Below are positions 1 through 7,796 of a stretch of 64,000 nt of DNA, piece by piece. The stretch's first letter is position 1. Each line of letters begins with the position of its first letter. This DNA is from Actinacidiphila glaucinigra (GTDB lineage: Bacteria > Actinomycetota > Actinomycetes > Streptomycetales > Streptomycetaceae): positions 372,001 to 436,000 of the forward strand of contig NZ_FZOF01000008.1 in the NCBI RefSeq assembly GCF_900188405.1, in the 5' to 3' direction. A model generated the notes under the pieces. That model was not told the origin of the DNA, ran no database searches, and saw only the letters and a program-made list of their open reading frames with translations. A program made the position numbers and the translations under genes.

Positions 1-1
1 G

Positions 2-586
2 GGCGAGTTCAAGCCCTTCATCGCCGGCGGTGACGCCATCTTCGGCTCCGGCGCCCGCTGTTCGCTGGGCTTCAACGTCGTCAAGGACGGGCAGCCGTAC
101 TTCCTCACCGCCGGCCACTGCGGCGTGGACATCAAGAGCTGGTCGGACAGCTCCGGCGGCCGGGAGATCGGCTCCGTCGAGGCCGCGACGTTCCCCGGCC
201 ACGACTACGCGCTGGTCAAGTACACCGGCAGCGATGTCGACCACCCGAGCGCGGTCGACCTGTACAACGGCTCGGCGCAGGAGATCACCTCGGCGGCGAC
301 CCCGGCCGTCGGCCAGGCCGTGCAGCGCAGCGGCAGCACCACGCAGGTGCACGACGGCACGGTCACCGGGCTCGACGCGACCGTCAACTACCAGGAGGGC
401 TCGGTCTCCGGACTGATCCAGACCGACGTCTGCGCCGAGCCCGGCGACAGCGGCGGCGCCCTCTTCTCCGGCGCCACCGCCCTCGGCCTGACCTCGGGCG
501 GCAGCGGTGACTGCACCGGCGGCGGGGAGACGTTCTTCCAGCCGGTGACGGACGCGCTCGAGGTGTACGGGGCCGAGATCGGCTGA
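2..586 (+). CDS. Streptogrisin-type S1 serine protease, C-terminal part
   Basis: The 5' end is cut by the window edge; the visible frame opens just before the usual mature N-terminus (FIAGGDAI). It is a secreted chymotrypsin-fold endopeptidase of the streptogrisin/alpha-lytic group. All three catalytic residues are visible: His in TAGHC, Asp in HDYALVKY and Ser in GDSGGAL. Paired cysteines (around SGARC/AGHC and DVCAEP/GDCTGG) fit the disulfides of the family. About 190 residues, the expected size of the mature domain, so only the signal peptide and pro-region are missing. The N-terminal pro-region cannot be judged from this window. A strong hairpin follows the stop. Confidence 0.93.
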   Translation, partial: GEFKPFIAGGDAIFGSGARCSLGFNVVKDGQPYFLTAGHCGVDIKSWSDSSGGREIGSVEAATFPGHDYALVKYTGSDVDHPSAVDLYNGSAQEITSAATPAVGQAVQRSGSTTQVHDGTVTGLDATVNYQEGSVSGLIQTDVCAEPGDSGGALFSGATALGLTSGGSGDCTGGGETFFQPVTDALEVYGAEIG

Positions 587-610
587 CCCCGCACCGCGCC
601 TCGGCCGGCC

Positions 611-661
611 GGCGGCGCCGGACGCCCCTCCCCGGGACCGGGAGGGGGGTCCGGCGCCGCC
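611..661. terminator. Bidirectional hairpin between convergent genes
   Basis: A 13-bp arm at 611-623 pairs with 649-661, continuing inward as CCCCTCCC (625-632) with GGGAGGGG (640-647). One unpaired G lies on each side and the loop is short. It sits between the ends of the protease gene and the thioesterase gene, so it can stop transcription from both sides. Confidence 0.75.
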
Positions 662-713
662 GCCGTCCGTGTGGGGACGGGCACGAACGGGCACGGACGG
701 GCCGGACGGGCGG

Positions 714-1550
714 TCAGCCCTGGTGGCCGGGGCGGAAGTCGCGTACGGCGCGCGCCTGCCGGGCCAGGGCGAGCAGCCGTCCGTCCTCGGTCCACAGGGC
801 GCTGTCCTCGACGGCCCAGCCGCCGCCCGCGTGCTCGGTGCGGCTGCGGACGAGGGCCCAGCCCTCGGCGGGCGCGGCGTCCAGGACGTCGGTGAAGTGC
901 ACGGTCAGTTCGGCCGTCGGTACCGGGCGGGGCTCGGTCCACACGGCGAACAGCGCGGGCGGCAGGGCGTCGGCGAGGACGACCAGCGCCTGCGGGTCCA
1001 GCGGCCGGCCGTCGGCGAAGCGCATCCAGGCGGTGAGTTCGGCCCGCGCACCGCCGGCCAGGGGGCGTGCGTCGTCGGCCGGGCGGATCTCCAGGTGGGC
1101 GGCGAACGCCGCCAGCGAGCGCGGCAGGGTGAGCGGCGGACAGGCCTCGGGACCGGGGACGACGGGCGCGGGCGTACCCGCGTGGCCGGGGCCGGGCTCG
1201 CTCCGCCCGAACACGGCGGCGCCGGTGAGGGCCGCGGAGTCGTCCTGCAGCGCGGTGACCGAGGACACCGACGAACGGCGGCCCTCGCGCAGGGTGGTCA
1301 CCGCGAGGCGGAGCGGGCGCTCGTCGACGGGGGCCAGGAAGTGCGCGCCGAGGGTGCGGACCGGGAGGCGCTCCCCCGTCCGCGCGGCCAGGTCGTCGCG
1401 CATGGCCGCCAGCGCGAGGGCGGCGACATGACCTCCCTGCGCCCCGTTCCACGACCACCAGGAGCGGTCGATGCGGACGGTGCCGTCGTCCGCGGGTCGC
1501 GGGGTGCCGGTGGCGTCCGCGGTTTCCGTGTCCGTGATCGAGCCGGGCAT
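714..1550 (-). CDS. Acyl-CoA thioesterase-like double hotdog protein
   Basis: 278 residues when started at the ATG behind an AGGGGG ribosome site. The organisation is that of the TesB-like/4HBT_3 double-hotdog thioesterases. An N-terminal half begins with the hotdog signature SWWSWNGAQGGHVAALAL and contains a LGAHFLAPVDE strand. A C-terminal half contains ALFAVWTEP and ELTVHFTDVL. Such proteins hydrolyse acyl-CoA thioesters in the cytoplasm; the acyl substrate cannot be inferred here. Upstream in-frame sequence is Arg/Pro-rich and looks non-coding. A plausible promoter lies about 40-65 bases upstream. Confidence 0.78.
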   Translation of the reverse strand: MPGSITDTETADATGTPRPADDGTVRIDRSWWSWNGAQGGHVAALALAAMRDDLAARTGERLPVRTLGAHFLAPVDERPLRLAVTTLREGRRSSVSSVTALQDDSAALTGAAVFGRSEPGPGHAGTPAPVVPGPEACPPLTLPRSLAAFAAHLEIRPADDARPLAGGARAELTAWMRFADGRPLDPQALVVLADALPPALFAVWTEPRPVPTAELTVHFTDVLDAAPAEGWALVRSRTEHAGGGWAVEDSALWTEDGRLLALARQARAVRDFRPGHQG

Positions 1551-1588
1551 GACGCCCCCTGGGGATGCGGGTCCGGTGTTCCCGACCC

Positions 1589-1616
1589 ACGGTAGCCCAG
1601 TGAGTTGGATATTCAA
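1589..1616 (-). promoter_or_regulatory. Candidate sigma-HrdB promoter of the thioesterase gene
   Basis: Reading the minus strand, TTGAAT (1616-1611) and TACCGT (1594-1589) are separated by 16 bases. The -10 box lies about 38 bases upstream of the thioesterase start codon. This is one of the few AT-rich patches nearby. It is assigned by sequence only. Confidence 0.4.
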
Positions 1617-1770
1617 ATCGACTAGCCGGGAACCCGGGTGGCGACGTCGGGCCGGGCGCCGGCGACGGGCCCGGTCCGCGCGGTCACGTACGGCGACCGG
1701 GGACCGGGGGGCCGCAGGCGTCCGGCGCCGGGGCAGGGCCGGTTCCGGGACGCCGGAGGGGGCGGGAGGC

Positions 1771-1986
1771 TCAGTGCGGCGTCGCCCGCGAGGGGACGTC
1801 GTGGCGCTGGTGCCCGCCCGTCGCGAGCATGCGGACTTCTCCCCGGTCGCTGATCTCGGCCTGGACGATGCCCGTGTCGTCGCTGTACACCGGGTGCCCC
1901 CCGGCACCCTTGCGCTCGGTGCGCTTGACGACGACGGTGTCGCCGGAGACGGGGAAGGTCAGATCGTAGGTTTCGGCATGACTCAT
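1771..1986 (-). CDS. Small conserved Streptomyces protein (DUF6296-like)
   Basis: 71 residues. Start chosen at the ATG (1986) preceded by AGGAGG at ideal spacing; the longer frame to 2058 has no comparable site. The sequence has the alternating pattern of a small beta-rich protein: YDLTFPVSGDTVVVKRTER, then GGHPVYSDDTGIV, then AEISDRGEVRMLATGGHQ. I recognise this as the small actinomycete family listed as DUF6296, from memory rather than a search. Function unknown. No signal peptide or membrane segment. It stands alone between the thioesterase and the RidA-like gene, which is divergent. Confidence 0.72.
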   Translation of the reverse strand: MSHAETYDLTFPVSGDTVVVKRTERKGAGGHPVYSDDTGIVQAEISDRGEVRMLATGGHQRHDVPSRATPH

Positions 1987-2129
1987 GAGGGGAACCTCCT
2001 GTCTCCGCCCATATGACGATTTATGCCCAGAGAATCCCTGGCCAATGACACCGGTCATGACGTCCGCTGTGGCGCCGGATCGACCCCGTGGGAGAGCATG
2101 GAGCGGTGTCGATCATCAAGGGGGAACGC

Positions 2130-2555
2130 ATGACGCACCTCACCCACGTCGCCGCTCCGGAGGGTGTCCTCGCGGGCACCGGCTACAGCCACGTCGTGTG
2201 GGGCGAGGGCCGGTTCGTCGCGGTGTCGGGCCAGATCGCGGTGGACGAGCGGGGCGAGCTGGTCGGAGCGGACGACCCGGCGGCGCAGGCGCGCCAGGTC
2301 TTCGCCAACCTCGACCGCTGCCTGGCGGCCGCCGGGGCGGGCTGGAGCGACGTGGTCAAGCTGACCTTCTTCGTCACCGACGTCGCCTTCCTGCCCGCGG
2401 TCCGCGAGGCGCGCGACGCGTACGTCGACACCGAGCGGCCCCCGGCCAGTTCTGCGGTGCAGGTGGCGGCGCTCTTCCGGCCCGAACTGCTGCTGGAGGT
2501 CGAGGCGTTCGCGATCGTCCCGGCCGCGTCCACGGTGCCGGCGGCCCGGCCGTGA
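2130..2555 (+). CDS. RidA/YjgF-family protein lacking the key arginine
   Basis: 141 residues, started at the ATG behind AAGGGGGAACGC. It has the whole YjgF/RidA fold: GYSHVVWGEGRFVAVSGQIAVDE, LDRCLAAAGAGWSDVVK, then TFFVTDV and LLLEVEAFAIV. Canonical RidA enzymes hydrolyse reactive enamines/imines from PLP enzymes with an arginine in a P-A-R-S motif. Here the corresponding stretch is PPASSAVQV (residues 104-112), with Ser107 where Arg is expected. It is therefore probably a non-deaminase Rid subgroup member, perhaps a small-molecule binder. Its stop overlaps the start of the next gene, suggesting translational coupling. Confidence 0.85.
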   Translation: MTHLTHVAAPEGVLAGTGYSHVVWGEGRFVAVSGQIAVDERGELVGADDPAAQARQVFANLDRCLAAAGAGWSDVVKLTFFVTDVAFLPAVREARDAYVDTERPPASSAVQVAALFRPELLLEVEAFAIVPAASTVPAARP

Positions 2556-3256
2556 CGCTGGTCCCGGAGCGGTTCACCGTGGCGGCGGCTGCCCGGCGGC
2601 TCACCCCGCCGGGGCCCGGCGATCCGCCGCGGCTGTGCCTGGTGGACACGGCGGCGAACGCGGCCGCCGCCGTCCATCTGGCGCCCGGACTGCTGGACCG
2701 GGAGGAGCGCGAGCGGGCCTCCGCCTTCCACTTCGACCGCGACCGCACCAGCTATGTCACCGCGCACGTGGCGCTGCGCCTGCTGCTGGCGGCGTATCTG
2801 GGGACCCGGCCCGGCGCGGTGCCGCTGACCCGGGAGACCTGCCCGTCCTGCGGCGGCCCCCACGGCCGCCCCGCGGTGGAGAGCGGCAGCCCGCACTTCT
2901 CGCTCTCGCACTCCCGGGAGCTGACGCTGCTGGCCTTCGCCGCGAGCCCGGTGGGGGTGGACGTGGAGGCGCTGCCCGGCCAGGAGGCCGTGGACGGCGT
3001 GTGGCGTTCGCTGCACCCGGCGGAGGTGGACGAGCTCGGGATGCTGCCGCCGGTGGAGCGCCGGGAGGCCTTCGCGCGGACGTGGGCGCGCAAGGAGGCG
3101 TACCTGAAGGGCCTGGGGACGGGCCTGTCCAGGGACCCGTCCGAGGACTACGTGGGCTCCGGCCCCGACCCGGCCGCGGGCCCCGAGGGCTGGACGCTAT
3201 CGGATGTCGCCGTCGGGGACGGCCACCGCGCGGCCGTCGCCGTACGGCTGGGCTGA
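2552..3256 (+). CDS. Sfp-type 4'-phosphopantetheinyl transferase
   Basis: 234 residues, GTG start inside the GTGA overlap with the RidA-like gene. The enzyme moves the phosphopantetheine arm of CoA onto a serine of acyl or peptidyl carrier proteins. Diagnostic motifs are present in order: HFSLSHS (substrate loop), GVDVEAL (Mg-binding Asp/Glu) and WARKEAYLKGLGTGL (catalytic Glu/Lys helix). The size and the two-subdomain layout fit Sfp-type enzymes, which activate polyketide and non-ribosomal peptide synthases. No synthase is visible in this window, so the target carrier protein is unknown. Confidence 0.9.
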   Translation: MTLVPERFTVAAAARRLTPPGPGDPPRLCLVDTAANAAAAVHLAPGLLDREERERASAFHFDRDRTSYVTAHVALRLLLAAYLGTRPGAVPLTRETCPSCGGPHGRPAVESGSPHFSLSHSRELTLLAFAASPVGVDVEALPGQEAVDGVWRSLHPAEVDELGMLPPVERREAFARTWARKEAYLKGLGTGLSRDPSEDYVGSGPDPAAGPEGWTLSDVAVGDGHRAAVAVRLG

Positions 3257-3563
3257 GGCCCCGCGGCCATGTGCGAGCCGCCGTTCCCGGCAGCCGGCGC
3301 CGGGGCCCGTGCTCCCCTCCGCGACGAGGCGCGTGGCCGAACGCCGTCACCGCCTTCCGGCGGACCGGTCCGGCGCCGGCGCCGGCGCCGGCGACCGGAG
3401 GTGGCACGCGACGGCGGATGCGGCGCGGGCCGCTCGGCGACCGCGATGACGGAGGCCGTAGGCGCTCGCCTTCGGTCGGCATCCCCACCGGTCCGTGAGC
3501 CGGCGCCGGGGAGTGCTTCGGGGCCCGGCGCGGTGGGGGCGGTGACCCTCACCGCGCCGGGGT
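3257..3563. other. Non-coding spacer between convergent genes
   Basis: About 300 bases between convergent genes. I see no convincing coding frame; the long open frames here are Arg/Ala/Pro-rich products of extreme GC content. The only structure I notice is a run of GCCGGC units at about 3372-3391. Confidence 0.5.
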
Positions 3564-4547
3564 TCAGCGGCGGTAGCGGCGCACGACCGCCACGAGGACC
3601 GCGCCGGCCACGAGGGCGACGCTCGCGAAGCCGCCCACGCTGGTGAGGACCCGGTCCCGGGGGCCGGTGTCGGCGAGCGCGGGGCGTTCCGCGGAACCGG
3701 ACGCCGTGCTGTCGGCGGCCTCGCGGATCATCCGGACGACGGCGTCGGGGTGGGAGAGCATCGCGACGTGCGAGGAGTCGACCTCGACGGTGTGCGAGCC
3801 CGCGCGCTTCGCCCCGAAGCGTTCCAGTGCCGGGTTGATGGCGTGGTCGCGGGTGGCGACCAGCGCCCACGAGGGGATGGTCCGCCAGGCCGCGCCGGGT
3901 GCCTTGTCGGTGAACGCCCGCGTCGCGATCGGCCGTTGCTCGGCGGCCATCAGCCGGGTCGCGGCCGCGGGCAGGTCCGCGGCGAAGACCTTGCGGAAGA
4001 CGGAGTCCCGGATGTAGATGTCGGTGCCGCTGCCCGTCCCGTCCCGGTACGGCACGGGACGCTGCGCCGAGTCGAGGTCGCTCGGCGCGAACCGGGACGC
4101 GAGCCCGCCCAGGCTCTCCCCCGCGTCCGGCATGAACGCCGAGACGTAGACCAGCGCCCTGACGTTCGGGTTGCCCGCCGCGGCGCCACTGATCACCGCG
4201 CCGCCGTAGGAGTGGCCCGCGAGCACGATCGGGCCGTCGATGCTCTTCAGCACACTGGCCGTGTAGGCGGAGTCGCCGACCAGCCCGCGCAGCGGGTTGG
4301 CGGGGGCGACGACCTTGTAGCCGGCGTTCTCCAGGCGCTCGACCACCGGGTTCCAGCTCGACGCGTCGGCGAAGGCGCCGTGCACCAGCACGACGGTCGG
4401 CCGGGCCCCGCCGGCGGCGCCGTCGGCGACCGCGGCCGCGAGGGCGGGACCGGCGGCGAGCGCCGTCGAGGCGAGCGCCGCGACGAGCGCGCCCGCGCGC
4501 GCTATGTGACGTCGGTTCAGCGGAGCGGGGGAGGAAGGCCCAGCCAT
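3564..4547 (-). CDS. Secreted alpha/beta hydrolase with LAxTG sortase anchor
   Basis: 327 residues. An N-terminal signal peptide (Arg-rich start, then a hydrophobic stretch ending AGPALAAA) precedes an alpha/beta-hydrolase domain. The domain shows LVHGAFADASSW (oxyanion loop), GHSYGG (nucleophile serine elbow), an Asp in TRDHAI and a His in SSHVAML. The C-terminus has LADTG (residues 291-295), a hydrophobic segment and the basic tail RRYRR. This is the sorting signal layout used by class E sortases, which prefer LAxTG. The protein is therefore likely exported and linked to peptidoglycan. Resemblance to EstC/salicylate-esterase-like hydrolases suggests esterase activity; the substrate is unknown. 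Confidence 0.85.
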   Translation of the reverse strand: MAGPSSPAPLNRRHIARAGALVAALASTALAAGPALAAAVADGAAGGARPTVVLVHGAFADASSWNPVVERLENAGYKVVAPANPLRGLVGDSAYTASVLKSIDGPIVLAGHSYGGAVISGAAAGNPNVRALVYVSAFMPDAGESLGGLASRFAPSDLDSAQRPVPYRDGTGSGTDIYIRDSVFRKVFAADLPAAATRLMAAEQRPIATRAFTDKAPGAAWRTIPSWALVATRDHAINPALERFGAKRAGSHTVEVDSSHVAMLSHPDAVVRMIREAADSTASGSAERPALADTGPRDRVLTSVGGFASVALVAGAVLVAVVRRYRR

Positions 4548-4797
4548 GCTGCTCTCTCTTCCGGCCGGAGGGACTGCTGTCGCCTCCCAGCCTTGGCCCG
4601 CCGCGGCCGTCCCGCCCGTTCCCGGGGGACGGACGAGTGACGGCGGGTCGACCGCTCTTCCGCTGCGCTCCGCGGACGTGAAACACCGGCGTCATCGAAC
4701 ACGGATATGATCCGCCTCACACAAGATCCCGGACGGCCGGAAAACGTGCGCTTCCGCATGCCTTCCTGCCGCGCCCCATGCATGAGGGGAGCGTCCG

Positions 4798-5856
4798 TTG
4801 GCCCTCCGAATATGGCTCAGCAGCGCGGGGGTGGCCACCACCCAGGTGATGCGGATGCTGCGCGGCAACCCCGACTCCGTGGACGTCCGTATCCACGGGA
4901 CCAACGTCGACCCCTCGGCCCCCGCCCTGGCCGCGTGCGACGTGGCCGAGGTGGAGCCCCGTCACGTCGGCGACGACGCCTACGCCGACTTCGCCCTCGA
5001 CTTCTGCCGCCGGCACGGGATCGACGTCCTCGTGCCGCCGCGCCGGCTGACCGCGCTGGCCGGACGGGCCGACGCGTTCGCCGCCGAGGGCACCCGGCTG
5101 ATGTGCTCGCCGCTCGCCTCGGTCGAGATCCTGACCAGCAAGAGCCGTACGTACGAGGAGGCGCTCACCGCCGGCATCCCGGTGCCGCCGTGGCGGGTGG
5201 TGCGGGACGCCGACGGCCTGCGGGCCGCGGTGGACGAGCTCGCGGCGACCGGCGAGACCCTGTGCATCAAACCCGCCGGCGAGTACTCGGCCTTCGGCTT
5301 CCGCATCCTGGAGGACCGGCCGATGGGCATCCGCGACCTGCTCGCCCCCGCCAGGCCGATGGCCTCGGTCGACGCGGTCGCCCAGGCGATGAAGCGGGCC
5401 GCGGACGAGGGTGAGCACGTTCCCCGCATGATCGTCATGCCCTATCTGGAGGGCCCCGAGATCAGCGTCGACTGCCTGTCCGCGCCGGGCGGGCGGCTCC
5501 TCGCCGCGATCCCCCGGGCCAAGGAGGGCCGCTACCGGCTGCTCCTGGACGACCCCGGGATCACGGAGATCGCCAGCCGCCTCGTGGGGCACTTCAGCCT
5601 CGCGTACCTCTCCAATGTGCAGCTGCGCCACCGCAACGGCGAGCCCGTCCTCCTGGAGGCCAACCCCCGCCCCTCCGCGGGGATCTTCCAGACCGCCTTC
5701 ACCGGCGTGAACCTCCCCTGGGCCGCCGTCCGCCTCCTCACCCAGGGCGACGCCGGCCTGCGCACCGCCCCCCGCCTCGGCGGCCGCGTCGCCGTGACGG
5801 AAGCGGTCACCGAGGTCCCGGAGGTCCCTGACGTCCCGGAGGTCAGCGTGGCGTGA
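4798..5856 (+). CDS. ATP-grasp ligase of unknown substrate
   Basis: 352 residues, starting at a TTG that has GAGGGGA eight bases upstream; no ATG or GTG fits as well. An N-terminal nucleotide-binding-like lobe (IWLSSAGVATTQVMRML) precedes an ATP-grasp domain. Visible ATP-grasp elements are SKSRTYEEALTAGIPVPPW, the lysine strand TLCIKPAGEYSAFGF and the metal-binding LLEANPRPSAG. Family members couple ATP to carboxylate-amine ligation via an acylphosphate. The C-terminal tail is an odd run rich in Val-Pro-Glu (about residues 340-350). It ends four bases into a possible upstream start of the SRPBCC gene, so the two genes are probably co-transcribed. Confidence 0.82.
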   Translation: MALRIWLSSAGVATTQVMRMLRGNPDSVDVRIHGTNVDPSAPALAACDVAEVEPRHVGDDAYADFALDFCRRHGIDVLVPPRRLTALAGRADAFAAEGTRLMCSPLASVEILTSKSRTYEEALTAGIPVPPWRVVRDADGLRAAVDELAATGETLCIKPAGEYSAFGFRILEDRPMGIRDLLAPARPMASVDAVAQAMKRAADEGEHVPRMIVMPYLEGPEISVDCLSAPGGRLLAAIPRAKEGRYRLLLDDPGITEIASRLVGHFSLAYLSNVQLRHRNGEPVLLEANPRPSAGIFQTAFTGVNLPWAAVRLLTQGDAGLRTAPRLGGRVAVTEAVTEVPEVPDVPEVSVA

Positions 5857-5903
5857 GCCGGGGGCAGGAGGCACGCTGGAGGGAGGAAGGCAGGTGGCAG
5901 CTC

Positions 5904-6344
5904 ATGAGCAGACTCGAAGAGCAGATCGACCTGAACGTTCCGACCGAGGTGGCGTGGCGGCACCTGCACCGGCTGGAGGACTACCCGCAGTTCGTCGGGG
6001 GCGTCCGGGAGGCGAGCGCCGCCGGGGACGGCAGGGCCCGGCTCGGCGTGTCGGGGACCGGCGGCGACTCGCTCGACGCGGAGTTCTCCGACCGCACCAA
6101 GGCCCGCAGCGACACCCGGGAGATGACCTGGCGCACCAGCGGCGGCGCCGAGATCACCGGGACGTGCTCGGTCCTCCCGATCGACGAGCAGCACAGCCGC
6201 GTCCAGGTCCGCATGGAGTACGACCCCGCCGAGATCCGTGACGCCTTTGGCGGCCCCAAGGGCTTCGCCCAGGTCAGCGCGATCGAGCGCACGGTCCGTG
6301 ACGACCTCGAACGCTTCAAGGACCTCGTCGAGCGCGAGCACTAG
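5904..6344 (+). CDS. SRPBCC (START-like) family protein
   Basis: 146 residues from the ATG at 5904; the domain begins right there (EEQIDLNVPTEVAWRHLHRLEDYPQFV). An in-frame GTG at 5853 overlaps the ATP-grasp stop and would add 17 polar residues. The helix-grip pattern of polyketide-cyclase/START-like proteins is clear: VPTEVAW...DYPQFVGGV at the start, RTSGGAEITGTCSVLPID in the middle, and a long C-terminal helix (ERTVRDDLERFKDLVE). Such domains bind or chaperone hydrophobic ligands. The role here may be linked to the ATP-grasp enzyme upstream, but that is inference from spacing only. Confidence 0.82.
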   Translation: MSRLEEQIDLNVPTEVAWRHLHRLEDYPQFVGGVREASAAGDGRARLGVSGTGGDSLDAEFSDRTKARSDTREMTWRTSGGAEITGTCSVLPIDEQHSRVQVRMEYDPAEIRDAFGGPKGFAQVSAIERTVRDDLERFKDLVEREH

Positions 6345-6413
6345 CCGGACTCCGTGCGGCCCGTGCGGTCCGCCGGTGGCGCGTGGGCCGCGACGGCCCG
6401 GGCCCGCCGCCGG

Positions 6414-7661
6414 CTAGAGCCGCACGCCGTGCCGCCGCAGGTAGGCGACCGGATCGACGTCGGAGCCGTACCCCTCGCCGGTGCGCACCTCGAAGTGCAG
6501 GTGCGGGCCGGTGGTGTTGCCCGTGGAACCCGAGCGGCCGATCTGGCGGCCCGCGGCCACGGACTGGCCGGCGCGCACCGTCAGCGAGGACAGGTGGCCG
6601 TACTGGGTGTACATGCCGTCGTGGTGCCGGATCACCACCTGGTAGCCGTAGGCGCCGCCCCAGCCGGCCTCGACGACGGTGCCCTCGGCGACCGCCTTGA
6701 CGGAGGTACCGGTGGCCACGGTGAAGTCCTGGCCGGTGTGGTAGCCGCTGGCCCAGTGCGATCCGCTGCGGTGGTACGGGGTGCCGAGCCCTCCGCTGAC
6801 CGGCGCCACGAACGCCCGGGTGGCGGAGGCGGGTTCGGCGCGCCGCTCCGCGGACTTCGGGCTCTTGGAGGGCTTCGAGGTCTTGGACGGCTTGGACGGC
6901 TTGGACGGCTTTGAGGTCTTCGAGGTCTTCGAGGGCCTGGCGTCCTTCGCGGGCTTCGCGCCGGGCACGGACAGTTCCTGCCCGGGGAGGATGAGGTCGG
7001 GGTCGGCTCCGACGACCGGGCGGTTCACGGCGTAGAGCCGCTGCCAGCCGCCGTGGACGTCCTGCTCGTCGGCGATCCCGGAGAGGGTGTCCCCGCTGAC
7101 GACCGTGTAGGACCCGCCCGGCGCCGCGGGGCGGCGGTCCGTCTCCGGCTTCTGCTTCTCCCTCTGCTTCCGTTCGGCGTTCTGCCCGGCGCTCTTCCCG
7201 GCGTTCTTCCCGGTCTTCTTCGCCGGGGTGGCCGCTTCACGCTGCGGCTGGTCCTGCGCCTCCTGCCCGCCCCGGGTGAGCCCGGCGCGCTGCGAGCACA
7301 CGGGCCACGCCCCGGGGCCCTGCCCGTCCAGCACGCGTTCGGCTGTCGCTATCTGCTCGGTCTTCGTCGCCAGGTCGGCCCGGGCGGCGAACTTCGTGCC
7401 GCCGTACGCCTTCCACGTCGACTGGGCGAACTGCAGCCCCCCGTAGTAGCCGTTGCCGGTGTTGATGTGCCACTTGCCGCTGCTCTCGCACGCGGCGACC
7501 TTGTCCCAGGTGCCGGCCGTGGCCGCGCCCGCGCCCGAGGCGGCGATGAAGGGCAGCGCGAGCCCCGCGCCGGAGGCGGCGGTGACGGCGACGGACACCG
7601 GTGAGAGCCGGCTCGGCGGCTGGGGTCTGCGGTGGCGACCGCGCGCGGACCGTACGGGCAT
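6414..7661 (-). CDS. Secreted Rpf-like/LysM/M23 peptidoglycan hydrolase
   Basis: 415 residues. Domains in order are a signal peptide (about 1-48), a resuscitation-promoting-factor-like lysozyme domain (51-122), LysM (184-232) and M23 endopeptidase (about 300-410). The Rpf-like domain starts WDKVAACESSGKWHINTGNG, with catalytic Glu59 in ACES. The linkers are Lys-rich, including a run of Ser-Lys with Pro or Thr at 243-269. Zinc ligands of M23 are visible as HTGQD (His308, Asp312) and HLHFE (His389). The protein would bind the wall, cut glycan strands and cut peptide cross-links, roles tied to spore germination and growth in Streptomyces. The start was chosen at the ATG behind GAGAGGTGG. A structured leader lies upstream. 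Confidence 0.92.
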   Translation of the reverse strand: MPVRSARGRHRRPQPPSRLSPVSVAVTAASGAGLALPFIAASGAGAATAGTWDKVAACESSGKWHINTGNGYYGGLQFAQSTWKAYGGTKFAARADLATKTEQIATAERVLDGQGPGAWPVCSQRAGLTRGGQEAQDQPQREAATPAKKTGKNAGKSAGQNAERKQREKQKPETDRRPAAPGGSYTVVSGDTLSGIADEQDVHGGWQRLYAVNRPVVGADPDLILPGQELSVPGAKPAKDARPSKTSKTSKPSKPSKPSKTSKPSKSPKSAERRAEPASATRAFVAPVSGGLGTPYHRSGSHWASGYHTGQDFTVATGTSVKAVAEGTVVEAGWGGAYGYQVVIRHHDGMYTQYGHLSSLTVRAGQSVAAGRQIGRSGSTGNTTGPHLHFEVRTGEGYGSDVDPVAYLRRHGVRL

Positions 7662-7703
7662 GGGGGGACCACCTCTCGGTTCCGGACACACGGCCGTACA
7701 AGT

Positions 7704-7752
7704 ACGACAGAGGGATCTTGTCGCCGCAAGGGTGCTTTTGAGACTCTGTCGT
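7704..7752 (-). promoter_or_regulatory. Structured 5' leader of the wall-hydrolase gene
   Basis: ACGACAGAG (7704-7712) is a perfect inverted repeat of CTCTGTCGT (7744-7752). A smaller CTTG/CAAG hairpin (7717-7730) is nested inside. The structure lies about 45 bases upstream of the start codon of the Rpf-LysM-M23 gene. Genes of this class in Streptomyces are often governed by a ydaO-type c-di-AMP riboswitch, but I cannot match that consensus here. It may be a different RNA element or a protein operator. Confidence 0.4.
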
Positions 7753-7796
7753 CCCAAATCGCGCTCCCCGGAACCGGGTTGGTGCGGGCGCGCCCC

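Noticed and set aside
3372..3391. Run of GCCGGC units
   Set aside because: Low-complexity GC repeat in a non-coding spacer, no sign of function.
7704..7752. A ydaO c-di-AMP riboswitch upstream of the wall hydrolase
   Set aside because: The conserved riboswitch blocks could not be matched, so only a structured leader is reported.
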